Shown here: one piece after another, positions 32,341-46,077 of the stretch
How positions within the stretch are numbered: position 1 is the first letter of the stretch
How the letters are laid out: the number at the start of each line of letters is the position of its first letter
Assembly: GCA_947044365.1 (NCBI GenBank)
Contig: OX345639.1
Coordinates: 3,151,001-3,215,000, forward strand
DNA length: 64,000 nt
Direction of reading: 5' to 3'
Source of the DNA: Petrosia ficiformis
Lineage: Eukaryota > Porifera > Demospongiae > Haplosclerida > Petrosiidae
Notes under the pieces: generated by a model
What the model was told of the DNA's origin: nothing
Databases searched by the model: none
What the model saw: only the letters and a program-made list of their open reading frames with translations
Made by a program: the position numbers and the translations under genes

Positions 32341-35300
32341 ATGGCGGTATTCACTAAAGAAGTGTCCTTACTAACTACCAATCTCATTCAGACAATTACT
32401 GGCTTTTTGGTAATCTTTATGCACTTGCAGTTTATTTTATAATTTACTTTTAATCTGTAGCCTGGTGAAGAAAACTACAATCTATGTTTTGAGTTTTGCA
32501 GGTCTAACATAAAATACCATCGTTACTTGGATGTAGACAGCTATAAAGTTACAAGAAGCATTGAAAAGTGAGTTAGTTGTGTAGTACTGTGTGATAGTAT
32601 TATTTTGGAAGTAATGATGGTATTTTGAGTGGGCGTGGTAAATGACTGAAATAAGGATGTATATATATATAATGTTTTGGAAGTATGTAATAATATATGA
32701 CATTTGAGTGCCTGTGCACATGGTAATGACTAAATCCTAGACCCTAGAGATCAACGACATGCATGCCCATTCAGATGCCATTCTTGTTAGTTGGCCCATT
32801 ATATCTTTACTTCACAGTTTAGAAATAAAATTCAAAGTTCATTCACAACCTGAGAAAGCGAAGCATTTAAAAAGTGCAACAGAGCATTTTCTGTCACTGG
32901 GTTCTAATCCTAAAGTATGCTAATTAATTAGCTTTATTATCAGTTACTCATGTTACTTCCTCATTTTAGTCTGACAGTCACTATAGTGTGCTCCTCTTTC
33001 TTCTGTGTGTTTCTTCCTCACCAACTAATGCAGAATACACACCTCCTCGTACTCGTGTATGCCCTCCTGTTGCTCCAATCAAGGATGATTTTGATTGGTC
33101 GGCTTATTTAATGGAGGGAATAGAGATTCCTTCATTCAGTGACACTTCAAGTGATGACGTTAGTTGTGTGTTTGTATGTCTATACTTTACATCACATCCC
33201 AATCTGTACAGTTATCAAATTTAACTGATGAGGACACTTCAGATAAACAGGAGGTGAGTTTTCTTTTCTCTTTCCGCTGTTGTTTTATTTTCTGGTTTTC
33301 AGGAGGATTTGAGCCATTCGGACCTTGGAGAAGAACTATCAGATGAGACATATGAGCAAAAGGTAGGATCCTCATTCTCAGACTATCATGACCTCCTTTA
33401 GATTGAGTTCTGAATAATCTCATTCCCGGATTATCATGACCTCCTAAAGAGTGAGTCCTGAATAGACTCATTCCTAGGCTCTCTTAGGTTTAAGTTCTAA
33501 ATAGTTCCCATGACCTCCTTCAGAGTGGGTCCTGATTAGTCTCATTCCCAGACTACCATGCCCTTGCTAAAAGCAATCTGGTGAATTTCAAACCCTTCAC
33601 TAGTACGACGAGTATATTATTGTGTTTAGCCCAAAGTAGTCTTTAAAACAACCTGAAATTCACCAGTCACCTACATGTAACATGGGCATCTGGGAATGAG
33701 ACTAAATCCTCAATCACCTTTCCTTACTTGTTAGGATTCTTTGGAATCACAATCTCTTAAATGGTTGACTGATCACGTCACTCCTGTATACTGGGACCGC
33801 TCCTCTGTTCATTGGTCACATGACAGTCACATGATCTCTGGTCATCCTGCCTGTAATCTTCTTTTTAAATGGTAAAACAATAAATAATGTATTGAGTGAT
33901 TGAGAGAAAGGAACAATTAAAAATCTGAGCAAAACTGAGAAACCAATGAAATTTATATCTGTGATTGCTTTTCATGTGAAGCCTTGGATTCCCACCACCC
34001 CCATTGTGTACATGTACATGTATGTAATTATATCATGTGTGAGTACATGTATTTATTATTATATATGTTTATCATGATGCTTGTGTATTATACCTGTGTA
34101 CATGTATATAATGACACTTGTGTACACGTAACTTGTGTACAGTTATATTGTGTACATGTACATGTATATCATCATACTTGTGTACATGAGTATCATTATA
34201 CTTGTGTACATGTGTATCATTATACTAGTGTACATGTACATGTATTTCATCATACTTGTGTACATTATACTTGTATACATGTATATCATCATACTTGTGT
34301 ACATGTACATGTATTTCATCATACTTGTGTACATGTACATGTATATCATTATACTCGTGTACATGTATATCATCATACTTGTCTACATGTATATCATCAT
34401 ACTTGTCTACATGTACATATATATCATTATACTCATGTACATGTATATCATCATACTTGTCTACATGTAGATGTATATCATGATACTTGTCTACATGTAT
34501 ATCATGATACTTGTCTACATGTACATATATATCATTATACTCATGTACATGTATATCATTATACTCATGTACATGTATATTATTATACTCATGTACATGT
34601 ATATCATTATACTCATGTACATGTATATTATTATACTCGTGTACATGTACATGTATATTATTATACTCGTGTACATGTATATTATTATACTCGTGTACAT
34701 GTATTGTGTTACTATTTTGATTTTAGTGGATACAGTAATATTCCTTTGACTGAAATACAAATTGTTAGAGAGACACTCTGGTAAGCCAATAATGTACAAA
34801 GTAGTCATTCCATAAGCTATTGAATATTAATATGCATTCTACACTATAGCCAAATTCTATGATAATATATGCAATAACTGTTCACAGCGACCTCATAATT
34901 ACGCTCTGTAATGACTCATAATATAATGTACACATAGATTTTTACATGATTATATACATGTACATTGTACGTGCATGTGGATTAGGTATGTACTATGTAC
35001 AGTATGTGTGAGTATGGATACAATGTACTCAGTATATACATTGTATTACATGTACATGTACATTTATATGGATGTACATGTACATGTACATGTAGGAGTA
35101 CATGGTACAATATGTACATGTAGGAGTACATGCATATGTAGGTACATGTACATGTAGGAGTACATGTACATGTAGGAGTACATGTACACTAATGTATACT
35201 ACACATGAAAAGTGTAGCGTTAGTTATTTGTTAATGTTTATTATTGATCTTACCTTTGATAGGATGTTATTAGGAGCTGAGGGTGGGTGTGTATATATAC

Positions 35301-38300
35301 ACAACAAAGAAAATGAAGAGATCGGTATTGCACCAAATGTTGCATTGAGTCACACCACACCTGTAAGATTCATAAGTTATAATTAATGTTACAAAATAAA
35401 TGAAACATGATAAGAGAGTTGCAAGCAGGTGGCCAAGTATTATTGAATTATGGTATATGTGACTGGATGTGAAAATCAGGCATTTGATTTATTCAAATGC
35501 TATGGTCGTTATTCAGGTATTTTGTACAAGAAACAAACTAAATTTGGTATCTAGGTAGAGCAATAGTTGCTCTGCCTGGTTATCAGATTTAGTTGGTTGT
35601 ACAAAATGGCTGAATAACGAATGTTTAAAAATTAAGTGTTTTACAAAATTATTATTTGACTGATTTTCACATCCACTGTCACATAATAATACTTATTATA
35701 ACAATACTATTTTATAATAGGGCTCATTACACAAGGCATTAGACATGTTCAGTAAGCTTGGATCTCAACTGAAGACAATTCGAGTGTTGATTGAAAAATC
35801 TATTTCATCTGCTGATGTGAACCAAATTTCACAATCTTCAGCAAATTTTCTGAAGCAGTTTATAATGGTATGTTAGTTATCTTTATGAATCTAAGAGATA
35901 TTCCATATCACCAGAATGTCAACAAGCAACTACAAGTGATAGAAAGAAGCCTTGTGGATAAAAGTTGGTACTTCACTACTGACTAAGGAGGATCTTTGTA
36001 ATGATATCTTCCTATTTAGATAGATTTGTGTCACTGTTAATACTAATGAATGAATTGAGATCGTTAGAGAATGAGGTCAGTTCTTAACTCTCTGTCTGTC
36101 TCTGTCTGTCTCTCTGTCTCTGTCTGTCTCTCTGTCTGTCTCTCTGTCTCTGTCTGTATGTCTATGTGTGAAACATAGGTTAAGCAGACAGTCCTGTATA
36201 ACTCAGTATTGAGTCAACCCTCTATAATATCAATCAATTGTTTATACCATGTATTTACTAACAATACATGTGTATTTTACAATATAATTCAGCATGTAGT
36301 TACAGTGTTTAATTGAGTGCTGGAGGTAAACATGTATTTCTTATTCTATAGGTAGCTTGTGTCTACAGTGTAGTCAAATCATGGGATAATCAGGTTTGGG
36401 GAAAATAAGAGAATATAATAATACTGACTATATACATGTATATATATATATATATATATAGTGTATACTAGATGTGTTATGGAATCATATGGACTTCTAT
36501 GATATGATGCATAACAGCACATATGTGAGTTTGAGAGATGATTTATTTCATATTTCCAAGGATTTGATTGAAACAAGATATATGGAGAAAGCATATTCCT
36601 GCAATTGCTTTGTGATGAACATAACATATTTTCTCATGTCTCAATTCCACGGCCTATAATTAAATGTACCCTCCTTTGAGTAAATATCAACCACTCCCTG
36701 GAACATATAGTCTCCAAGGCTAGTCATAAACATTTCTTAGAAGTGGTTGTTACATGTGGTTTTTTGGTATGTAGTAGTTCGTGTAATGACATCACAATTG
36801 AATCTGAACTATAATGCATGTATTTGTGTAAGAGCTCTTTCATTGAAATAAAATCTACAGTGGTAGGTTCTGTTATTAATGATTCACATACAGTGTGTTC
36901 ACATTCCTGATAACCTCAAAATTAAAATATGATGACTTTATAATTATATATGAAGGTTAATATAGTTATGATTATACTGTAACTCAATAATGAAACAATG
37001 GATTGAAATTTGACATACACTGAAAGAAAGGGAAGGATAATTATATGAAAATGTTACAGATAAAAAGATTGCAGGTTACTCTAAACTAAAGTTATGAACA
37101 TTTTATCTAAGATGATAATGAATATGATGGCTTTTAATTATCTTGTTTATCTAATTAACAGATCAACATTCTCTTTCCATGGTTCATTACAACCAGTCAA
37201 CCATATTTGGTAATTATGGATAAATGGATGACACAGGGACAATTGATAGACCCTTCAAATGAATTTTGTGTCAAAAGGTAAAGTGAAGACAAATACTGTA
37301 TACCCATAAATTTTCACTGGCTATAAATTTTGTGTTTTTTCGCAAAAATTTAATTGATTGTCGTCACAACGCAAAACTTTTGCCCACGGCTATACAGTAA
37401 TATAATACACATAGTGTTGTTTAGTTAAGACTTTAGTTATAGTAGCTCAGGTTTACAATGTACATGTACTTACAAAAGTGCCACTATTGGCTAATTCAAT
37501 ATATGTACTACATAATGTAAACATATACATGTAGTTAGTTAACTAAACATTTCGTTACTGAAAGAGGTTTTACAATACAGAACACACAAATGTGAAGGAT
37601 AAGGAATTTTTACTTTAACTATATATGTATTTATGTTTTTAGAAATTGTGAAGTGAGCAAGTCATGGAAAGATGCTTTTCATCTTGATAATGTTCCACTA
37701 TTTATTCAAGATATGTCAAATAAGGTTAGTAGAGGGAAAATCGTACTGATAGGGGGGGCTGTACGTGTACTAGTGTTGTTTTAGTTAACTAAAACCCCTT
37801 TTAGTAAGGTATTGTGACTTTTAGTTAACTGAACTATAATTAAATTATAATAACTAAAAAGAAAATTGGCCAATAATGGGCACTTTTAGCTAAAACTAAA
37901 ACCCTTTAGTAAGCCTGATATTATTAGTTAATTACACTATAACTAAACTGAAAGTTTGAGAAACCAGGCACACTATAACTATGACTAAAAGTAGTCATTT
38001 TCATCATACTGAAACAACATGTCAACAATCATGCTGTACTTGTCATAAATCATCATTATTATTCATCTTAATGATAGTCAGCTGTACATGTACATGTATA
38101 CCACCATTATTACTTATCTTAATGATAGTCAGTTGTACATGTATATCATCATTATTACTCATCTTAATGATAGTCAGCTGTACTTGTCATAAATCATCAT
38201 TATTACTTATCTTAATGATAGTCAGCTGTACATGTACATGTATATCATCATCTTCAGCTGTACATGTACAGTATATCATCATCTTAATGATAGTCAGCTG

Positions 38301-41300
38301 TACATGTACATGTATATCACCATTATTACTTATCTTAATGATAGTCAGTTGTACATGTACATGTATATCATCATTATTACTCATCTTAATTAATGATAGT
38401 CAGCTGTACTTGTCATAAATCATCATTATTACTTATCTTAATGATAGTCAGCTGTACATGTATCATCATCTTCAGCTGTACATGTACAGTATATCATCAT
38501 TATTACTCATCTTAATTAATGATAGTCAGCTGTACTTGTCATAAATCATCATTATTACTTATCTTAATGATAGTCAGCTGTACATGTATCATCATCTTCA
38601 GCTGTACATGTACAGTATATCATCATTATTACTCATCTTAATGATAGTCAGCTGTACATGTACATGTATATCATCATCATCATTATTACTCATCTTAATG
38701 ATAGTCAGCTGTACATGTACATGTATATCATCATCATCATTATTACTCATCTTAATGATAGTCAGCTGTACATGTACAGTATATCATCATTATTACCCAT
38801 CTTAATGATAGTCAGCTGTACATGTACATGTATATCATCATCTTCAGCTGTACATGTACAGTATATCATCATTATTACTCATCTTAATGATAGTCAGCTG
38901 TACATGTACATGTATATCATCATTATTACTCATCTTAATGATAGTCAGCTGTACATGTACATGTATATCATCATTATTACTCATGTTATTGATAGTCAGC
39001 TGTACATGTACATGTATATCATCATTACTACTCATCTTAGTGATAGTCAGCTGTACTTGTCATAAATCATCATTAATTACTCATCTTAATGATAGTCAGC
39101 TGTACATGTACATGTATATCATCATCTTCAGCTGTACATGTACAGTATATCATCATCTTAATGATAGTCAGCTGTACATGTACATGTATATCACCATTAT
39201 TACTTATCTTGATGATAGTCAGTTGTACATGTACATGTATATCATCATTATTACTCATCTTAATTAATGATAGTCAGCTGTACTTGTCATAAATCATCAT
39301 TATTACTTATCTTAATGATAGTCAGCTGTACATGTATCATCATCTTCAGCTGTACATGTACAGTATATCATCATTATTACTCATCTTAATGATAGTCAGC
39401 TGTACATGTACATGTATATCATCATCATCATTATTACTCATCTTAATGATAGTCAGCTGTACATGTACAGTATATCATCATTATTACCCATCTTAATGAT
39501 AGTCAGCTGTACATGTACATGTATATCATCATCTTCAGCTGTACATGTACAGTATATCATCATTTACTCATCTTAATGATAGTCAGCTGTACATGTACAT
39601 GTATATCATCATTATTACTCATCTTAATGATAGTCAGCTGTACATGTACATGTATATCATCATTATTACTCATGTTATTGATAGTCAGCTGTACATGTAC
39701 ATGTATATCATCATTACTACTCATCTTAGTGCTAGTGATAGTCAGCTGTACTTGTCATAAATCATCATTATTACTCATCTTAATGATAGTCAGCTGTACA
39801 TGTACAGTATATCATCATTAATTACTCATCATAATAATACCATAGGTGCTTGTTTCTGGGAAATCATGCTTTTTTATGGAAGCTGTAAACAAAATGGTAT
39901 ATCTTTATAACTATAAATTAATTAATCTTGTTACAGTAATGTGTCTGTCCTAAAGCCACCAGATATTAAGGGACCTTCTTTATATAATGAATTTGTGGAT
40001 ATGTTTATAAACAAGAAGGAAGAGGAGAATGATGAAGAGGATGATAAAGAGGAGTACATTCCTCCATCAATGGAATCTTGTTCTCTTGTTTTAACTAATA
40101 CAGATCCAGTGCTATGTTACACGCTACAACAAATTGGATCTGAATCTAGTTACCATAGTAACCATAGGTTTGTTTGTTTTTTGGTTTTGTTAACTAACTA
40201 TTCAACTGTTTCACTTTACAGATTATTTACACCTGCATTATCAACAGATTTTAATGTACCTCAAGGTATGCTACTTGTCATAGTGATCACCATTCAATGT
40301 TGATCTGTTCATTAATGACTACATGTATATATGTATAGTGTTATAGTTTTATATACCTATAGGGTGGCATGTATTAAAGAAATCATATAGTGATCATTAG
40401 AGTGTTATATACCTATGTATATAGGATGGCATGTACTAAAGAAATCATATAGTGATCATTAGAGTGTTATATACCTATAGGATGGCATGTATTAAAGAAA
40501 TCATATAGTGATCATTAGAGTGTTATATACCTATGTATATAGGATGGCATGTACTAAAGAAATCATATAGTGATCATTAGAGTGTTATATACCTATAGGA
40601 TGGCAGAAATCATATAGTGATCATTAGAGTGTTATATACCTATGTATATAGGATGGCATGTACTAAAGAAATCATATAGTGATCATTAGAGTGTTATATA
40701 CCTATAGGGTGGCATGTATTAAAGAAATCATATAGTGATCATGAGAGTGTTATATACCTATAGGATGGCATGTATTAAAGAAATCATATAGTGATCATTA
40801 GAGTGTTATATACCTATAGGATGGCATGTATTAAAGAAATCATATAGTGATCATTAGAGTGTTATATACCTATAGGATGGCATGTATTAAAGAAATCATA
40901 TAGTGATCATTAGAGTGTTATATACCTACATGTATGTGTATAGTGATCTTTACACCTACATGTATATATGACATGTTGAATAATTTGTTGTGATAGACAA
41001 TTAACAAACAGTGTATGATTCACTTCAGATAATTACCCTTTGACACACACAATCAGGAAATCATTGCAAACATGTATACAGAACAGGTTTATACAGGTTA
41101 GACCAATTTTTGACTAATTATGTAATTCACTTGACTCTTTGTTTGTTTAGGCAACAACATCACTTATAAATACTCTAAAAGTAGATTTCCGTTTATTGGA
41201 TCATTTTCGTCAAGTCAGATTGTTTTTGTTAATGGAAGCTGGTGACATTATGCATAATTTTACTTCATTATTATTCAATAGGGTAAGTCATTGTGTGATG

Positions 41301-44300
41301 TCATTATGCATCATTTTACCTCATCAGAGAAAATAGTAATATACCACATCATATGATGTCATTACCTCACCAGTATAAAGATGGAAGACCACTGATTAAT
41401 AATAATTATTATTATATTTGGGAACTAATTTTCAAATAGGCTGCAAATATTTTCAATTGCTTTCTAGAAACTAGTAGAAAGTCGATGAATTTTGCAAAAT
41501 TATTTTGAATAAGGTTGAAAGAGGAAAGTGAAAAAATGCTGGTTGTCACTGGGAATTGAACCCAGGGCCACTGACTTCAGTCACCAGTGCTTTCACCACT
41601 GAGCTACAACAACCAGACAACCATCAGTACTTCACAATCCTCTATATATACTGCACAAATGGTACTGAATGCTTCAGTCGTCACCAGGCAGCCACTATGT
41701 ATGTGCCATCAGAACCCCCATCAGGAGTAAAGCCATACAAATGGTAATGCTAATGCTTGTTGATCTCACCTCATAATGAACTTCCCTTTCAGCCTTATTC
41801 ATAGAATTTAGCATTATTTTCGGTGTGAGGTGAGATCATTAAAGCATTAAATTTTTTTGTGGTAAAGTGTCCTTTTAAGAAAATTAGATCACATAATTAT
41901 TACGTGATACATGATAATCATTATCATGCAGATTCCTAGACCAAGGATATCAGATAACTATGAGATCATTCATTATGCATCACAGGAATTCCTAGTCTAC
42001 CAGTAATTTAACTAATGATCAATATAAAAGGTATATGACAATCACCCAGTACACAATTACGTATACATGATAATTATGATTGTCATTATCACGCAAATTC
42101 CTAGAGTATGACGCCATTCTGTTATAAATTTCTAGACTACATCAATATAAAAGGAAATTTAATAATTACCTAATACGTCAAATGATGTATAATATTGAGT
42201 GGTATTTATAAACAAGAGAGTAAGTGGTAAGTAAGTAGCGCAGTAATTAAAGAACAGTTGTCATGGTTACTTCAAGTTTTTTTTCTATGAAAATGAAAGT
42301 GAACAGGGGACTTTATAATAAGAAATGTGACCTAATCTCTGAAGAAGGACATTCCCACAAAATAGTTTTGATCTTTAATTACTCATCATTCCACCATTTT
42401 GTACACAGGAAGTGAATTAAATTTAATATCTGAGAAGCTTAATAATAGCTCTTCCTGGATACCAAACTTTCTGTACAAAATAGTAGAATGGCAAGTGATT
42501 GAAGATAAGCATTTGATCAAAATTATTTCAGGAAAGTATCCCTTTAAATCACAAATGCTTTCTATTCAGCCATTTTGTACGGGAAGATAACTAAATTGGT
42601 ATCTAGGTGGACCAATGCTTTTAATAAGGTCGTATGGCACACCATTGGCCCAAAGAACTTCTTATTTGGTGCTGCACAGTTCTCTCTTTGGGGCAGATGG
42701 TGCAGTTAATTATGATTAGTTCTTTGTTTAATATGTATTCCCAATGGTGCACACATTAACCCTTGTTGAGCTAATTTCACCCATGCTTCTAAACAAAACC
42801 TTTGAGGTAGAACAATAGATCCTCTTCCTTGATGTCAAATTTAGAATAGCGAATATTTTAAAGATAACTGTTTGATTAATCTATTATTTATATTGACAGT
42901 CATCATAATTATGTAATTACAGATGATGTCTGGTGAATCTTGGTTGGAGAGTTCCTTCCTCAATTCCATACTTCAAGAAGCTTTGCAGTATGATTACAAG
43001 CACATGGAGGACATGTTAGTCCATGGCTATAATACTTTATTGATCATGTGACCTTTGGCCAATCAACTTTGCAATATGCCACATAGAAAACACGTTAGTC
43101 CATGTCTACAATCCTAGAGATTAAGTATCTATGTGACCATTAGCCAATCAGACCTAAAACTACAATGATGTCAGTATATTACTGATCATGTGACCTTTGG
43201 CCAGTGAGATTTAAAAACTACAATGATATCAGTACATCATGATCATGTGACGTTTGACCAATCATATCTGAAAACTACAGCTATGTCAGTACTTTATTGC
43301 ACATAATACGTTACGTACTACCCACTAAATTCACTTCTACTAGTGTAGCTCCCAAGAACAGTGATAGTCAGAAAATGCAAAATTCAATTGATCGGCAATG
43401 CTGTTAATTATGAGTGGATGTTTCACACTCCTGAACAGCATACACATTTGTTTAAAACTATGAATTTATAATGAGGTAATTATACTATAATATTATATAT
43501 TTCTCAGGCTCTTTATCCAATTGAAAAGTGATATCCCATCAGTTGTGTCTCTGGATACTCTTGCTGCAATCTCGCTTCATTATAAAGTAATTATAAATAA
43601 TTATAATTAATTTAAATAATATTTGATTGTGTTTTAGGTTGCTTGGCCACTTGAGGTTCTGTTTGCCAAAGAACTTATGAATGTATATAATCAGATATTC
43701 ACCTTTTTGCTCCAAGTGAAGTTGGCCAAATGGTGTTTAACGGAAATTTACGTAGGAAGTGAGTATAAATAATAATTAACTTTAAAAAAAACTGGTTTTA
43801 CTGGTTATTTCAGGATATCGAGGATATTGTGGTAAAGATCCAGTGAAACTACATAAACTTTTCCTACTAAAAGCCAAACTCTTACACTTTGTCAGCTGTT
43901 TGAATCATTACCTGCTCACTAGGGTATGAAATGAAACTATAGTAAAGGTTATTCACATTCACCATGACCTCAGAAAAATGGTCATAACTTTAGTTTGGAA
44001 GGACTATATTCTTTTTATCTGTCATATATATAATTATCCTTCCTGTTCTTTTTTGTGTATGACAAATTTCAATCCATTGTGAGTTACAGTATAGTCATGT
44101 ATTAACCTTATGACATGAAACTATACACTATATTACATGTACATGTAAAGTCATCACACTTTAGTATAGACTGGACAGGAGTGGGGTTTTTATTATTTTA
44201 GGTCATCATGAATGTGAACAGACTTAGTATGGACTGGACAGGAGTGGGATTTTTATTATTCGAGGTCATCATGAATGTGAACAGACTTAGTATGGACTGG

Positions 44301-45940
44301 ACAGGAGTGGGATTTTTATTATTTGAGGTCATCATGAATGTGAACAGACTTAGTATGGACTGGACAGGAGTGGGATTTTTATTATTTGAGGTCATCATGA
44401 ATGTGAACAGACTTTAGTATGGACTGGACAGGAGTGGGATTTTTATTATTTGAGGTCATCATGAATGTGAACAGACTTTAGTATAGACTGGACAGGAGTG
44501 GGGTTTTTATTATTTGAGGTCATCATGAATGTGAACAGACTTTAGTATAGATTGGACAGGAGTGGGGTTTTTATTATTGAGTTACAGTTATGATATTACA
44601 TTTTAACTTCCATTTATAGATACTACATAGTTCAGGAATAGAATTCCAAGAATATATTACTCAGGTATTTAACAAGATAGCAATGTTTTAGAAGTTTTTC
44701 TTAAAAGAAGGTGGCTCTAAATTAGCTGAGAAGCCTGAATCATGGTACAACTTGAATTCCACAGATTAGATGTTGCAAATGGTTTTAATGGTACAGTTAC
44801 AGTTGCTGGTGCACTTCTCCAACCTTAATATTTAACCTAGGGACATGTACCACTGGTGGACTCCTCCAACATTAATATTTAACCTAGGGACATGGACCAC
44901 TGGTGGACTCCTCCAACCTTAATATTTAACCTAGGGGCATGTACCACTGGTGGACTCCTCCAACCTTAATATTTACACATGTATATACCACTGGTGGACT
45001 CCTTCAACCTTAATACTTATTCCAGGGACACACAGCATGTAGGGTTGACAATAATATATGCTGTAATTGTCCTAACATTACCAATATTCTTTGCTGTTGT
45101 TTTTCCACAGGCCAATGACTTGGACACAATTATCTGTTCACATGTTAATTATGTTAATAGTATTCACGATCGCTGTCTACTTAATAAAAAGGTTGAGTAT
45201 AAATATTTTCATAACACAGAGTAATTACTGACCTTCTATAGGCTCAATTTGTCAAAGAAGCAATTATGAAGACACTTAGACTCACTATTACCTTTTACAA
45301 TACTTGGATGAAAGGTGTTGAGCACTTTAGGTATGTTCTGTATGGAGTTGTGTTAGTTCACTATAATTAAAACCTCTTAAGTTTTAGTTAACTGAATCTG
45401 TTAGACTGTAACTGTAAATCCGCCAATAATGGGAACTTTGGATCTTTAGCAAATAAACGAAGTGTGACTTTTGTTTATTAAACTTATAATTAACTGTATT
45501 AGCCTCTTCTTGTGAAAACTCTTTCAAAGATAACATTGTACAGTCATACCATATAGCTGTAAACAATTTTCGCGTTTTTCACAAAAACTGATAGACAGTG
45601 AAATTTTTATTTGTGAAAATAATGGTCACGCCTATCAAATGTGAGAATTTTTGGTGAATGCTAAATTTTATTTCCAAATTGTCAAATATCGTCAAAACTT
45701 TAGGCTATAAGGTAGTTAGGATTAGCTTCATTAAGGTAGACATGCATAATTGAATCAATATGGAACTTTGTATCCATGTCATCATTGTGTTATACAATGC
45801 ACATGTATCTCACTATGACCAGGGAAAATCTCACTACTCAGCTTAGCTTGTTTAAGATTGAGAGATCTAATAATTATAGATAACAGTTATCATTATTATC
45901 TTAATAAAAATAACACACATGTACATAGTACATACATACA

Positions 45941-45974
<34 letters not shown>

Positions 45975-46043
45975 CATATATACATACATACATATATACA
46001 TACATACATATATACATACATACGTACATACATACATTATACA

Positions 46044-46077
<34 letters not shown>

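Noticed and set aside
32482..32721. 79-aa minus-strand frame
   Set aside because: Antisense to TUBGCP5 exons, low complexity, no family match.
33984..34808. 266-aa His/Tyr/Val-rich reading frame and its mirror frames
   Set aside because: Minisatellite translation in a TUBGCP5 intron; only the last few codons (EIQIVRETLW) are a real exon.
38035..39835. CRISPR-like array of regularly spaced repeats
   Set aside because: Spacers are not unique, units are contiguous and degenerate, and the array sits in an animal intron: it is a minisatellite.
44198..44417. Repeated peptides of about 22 residues on both strands (VNRLSMDWTGVGFLLFE)
   Set aside because: Produced by the 64-bp minisatellite; no splice context or family match.
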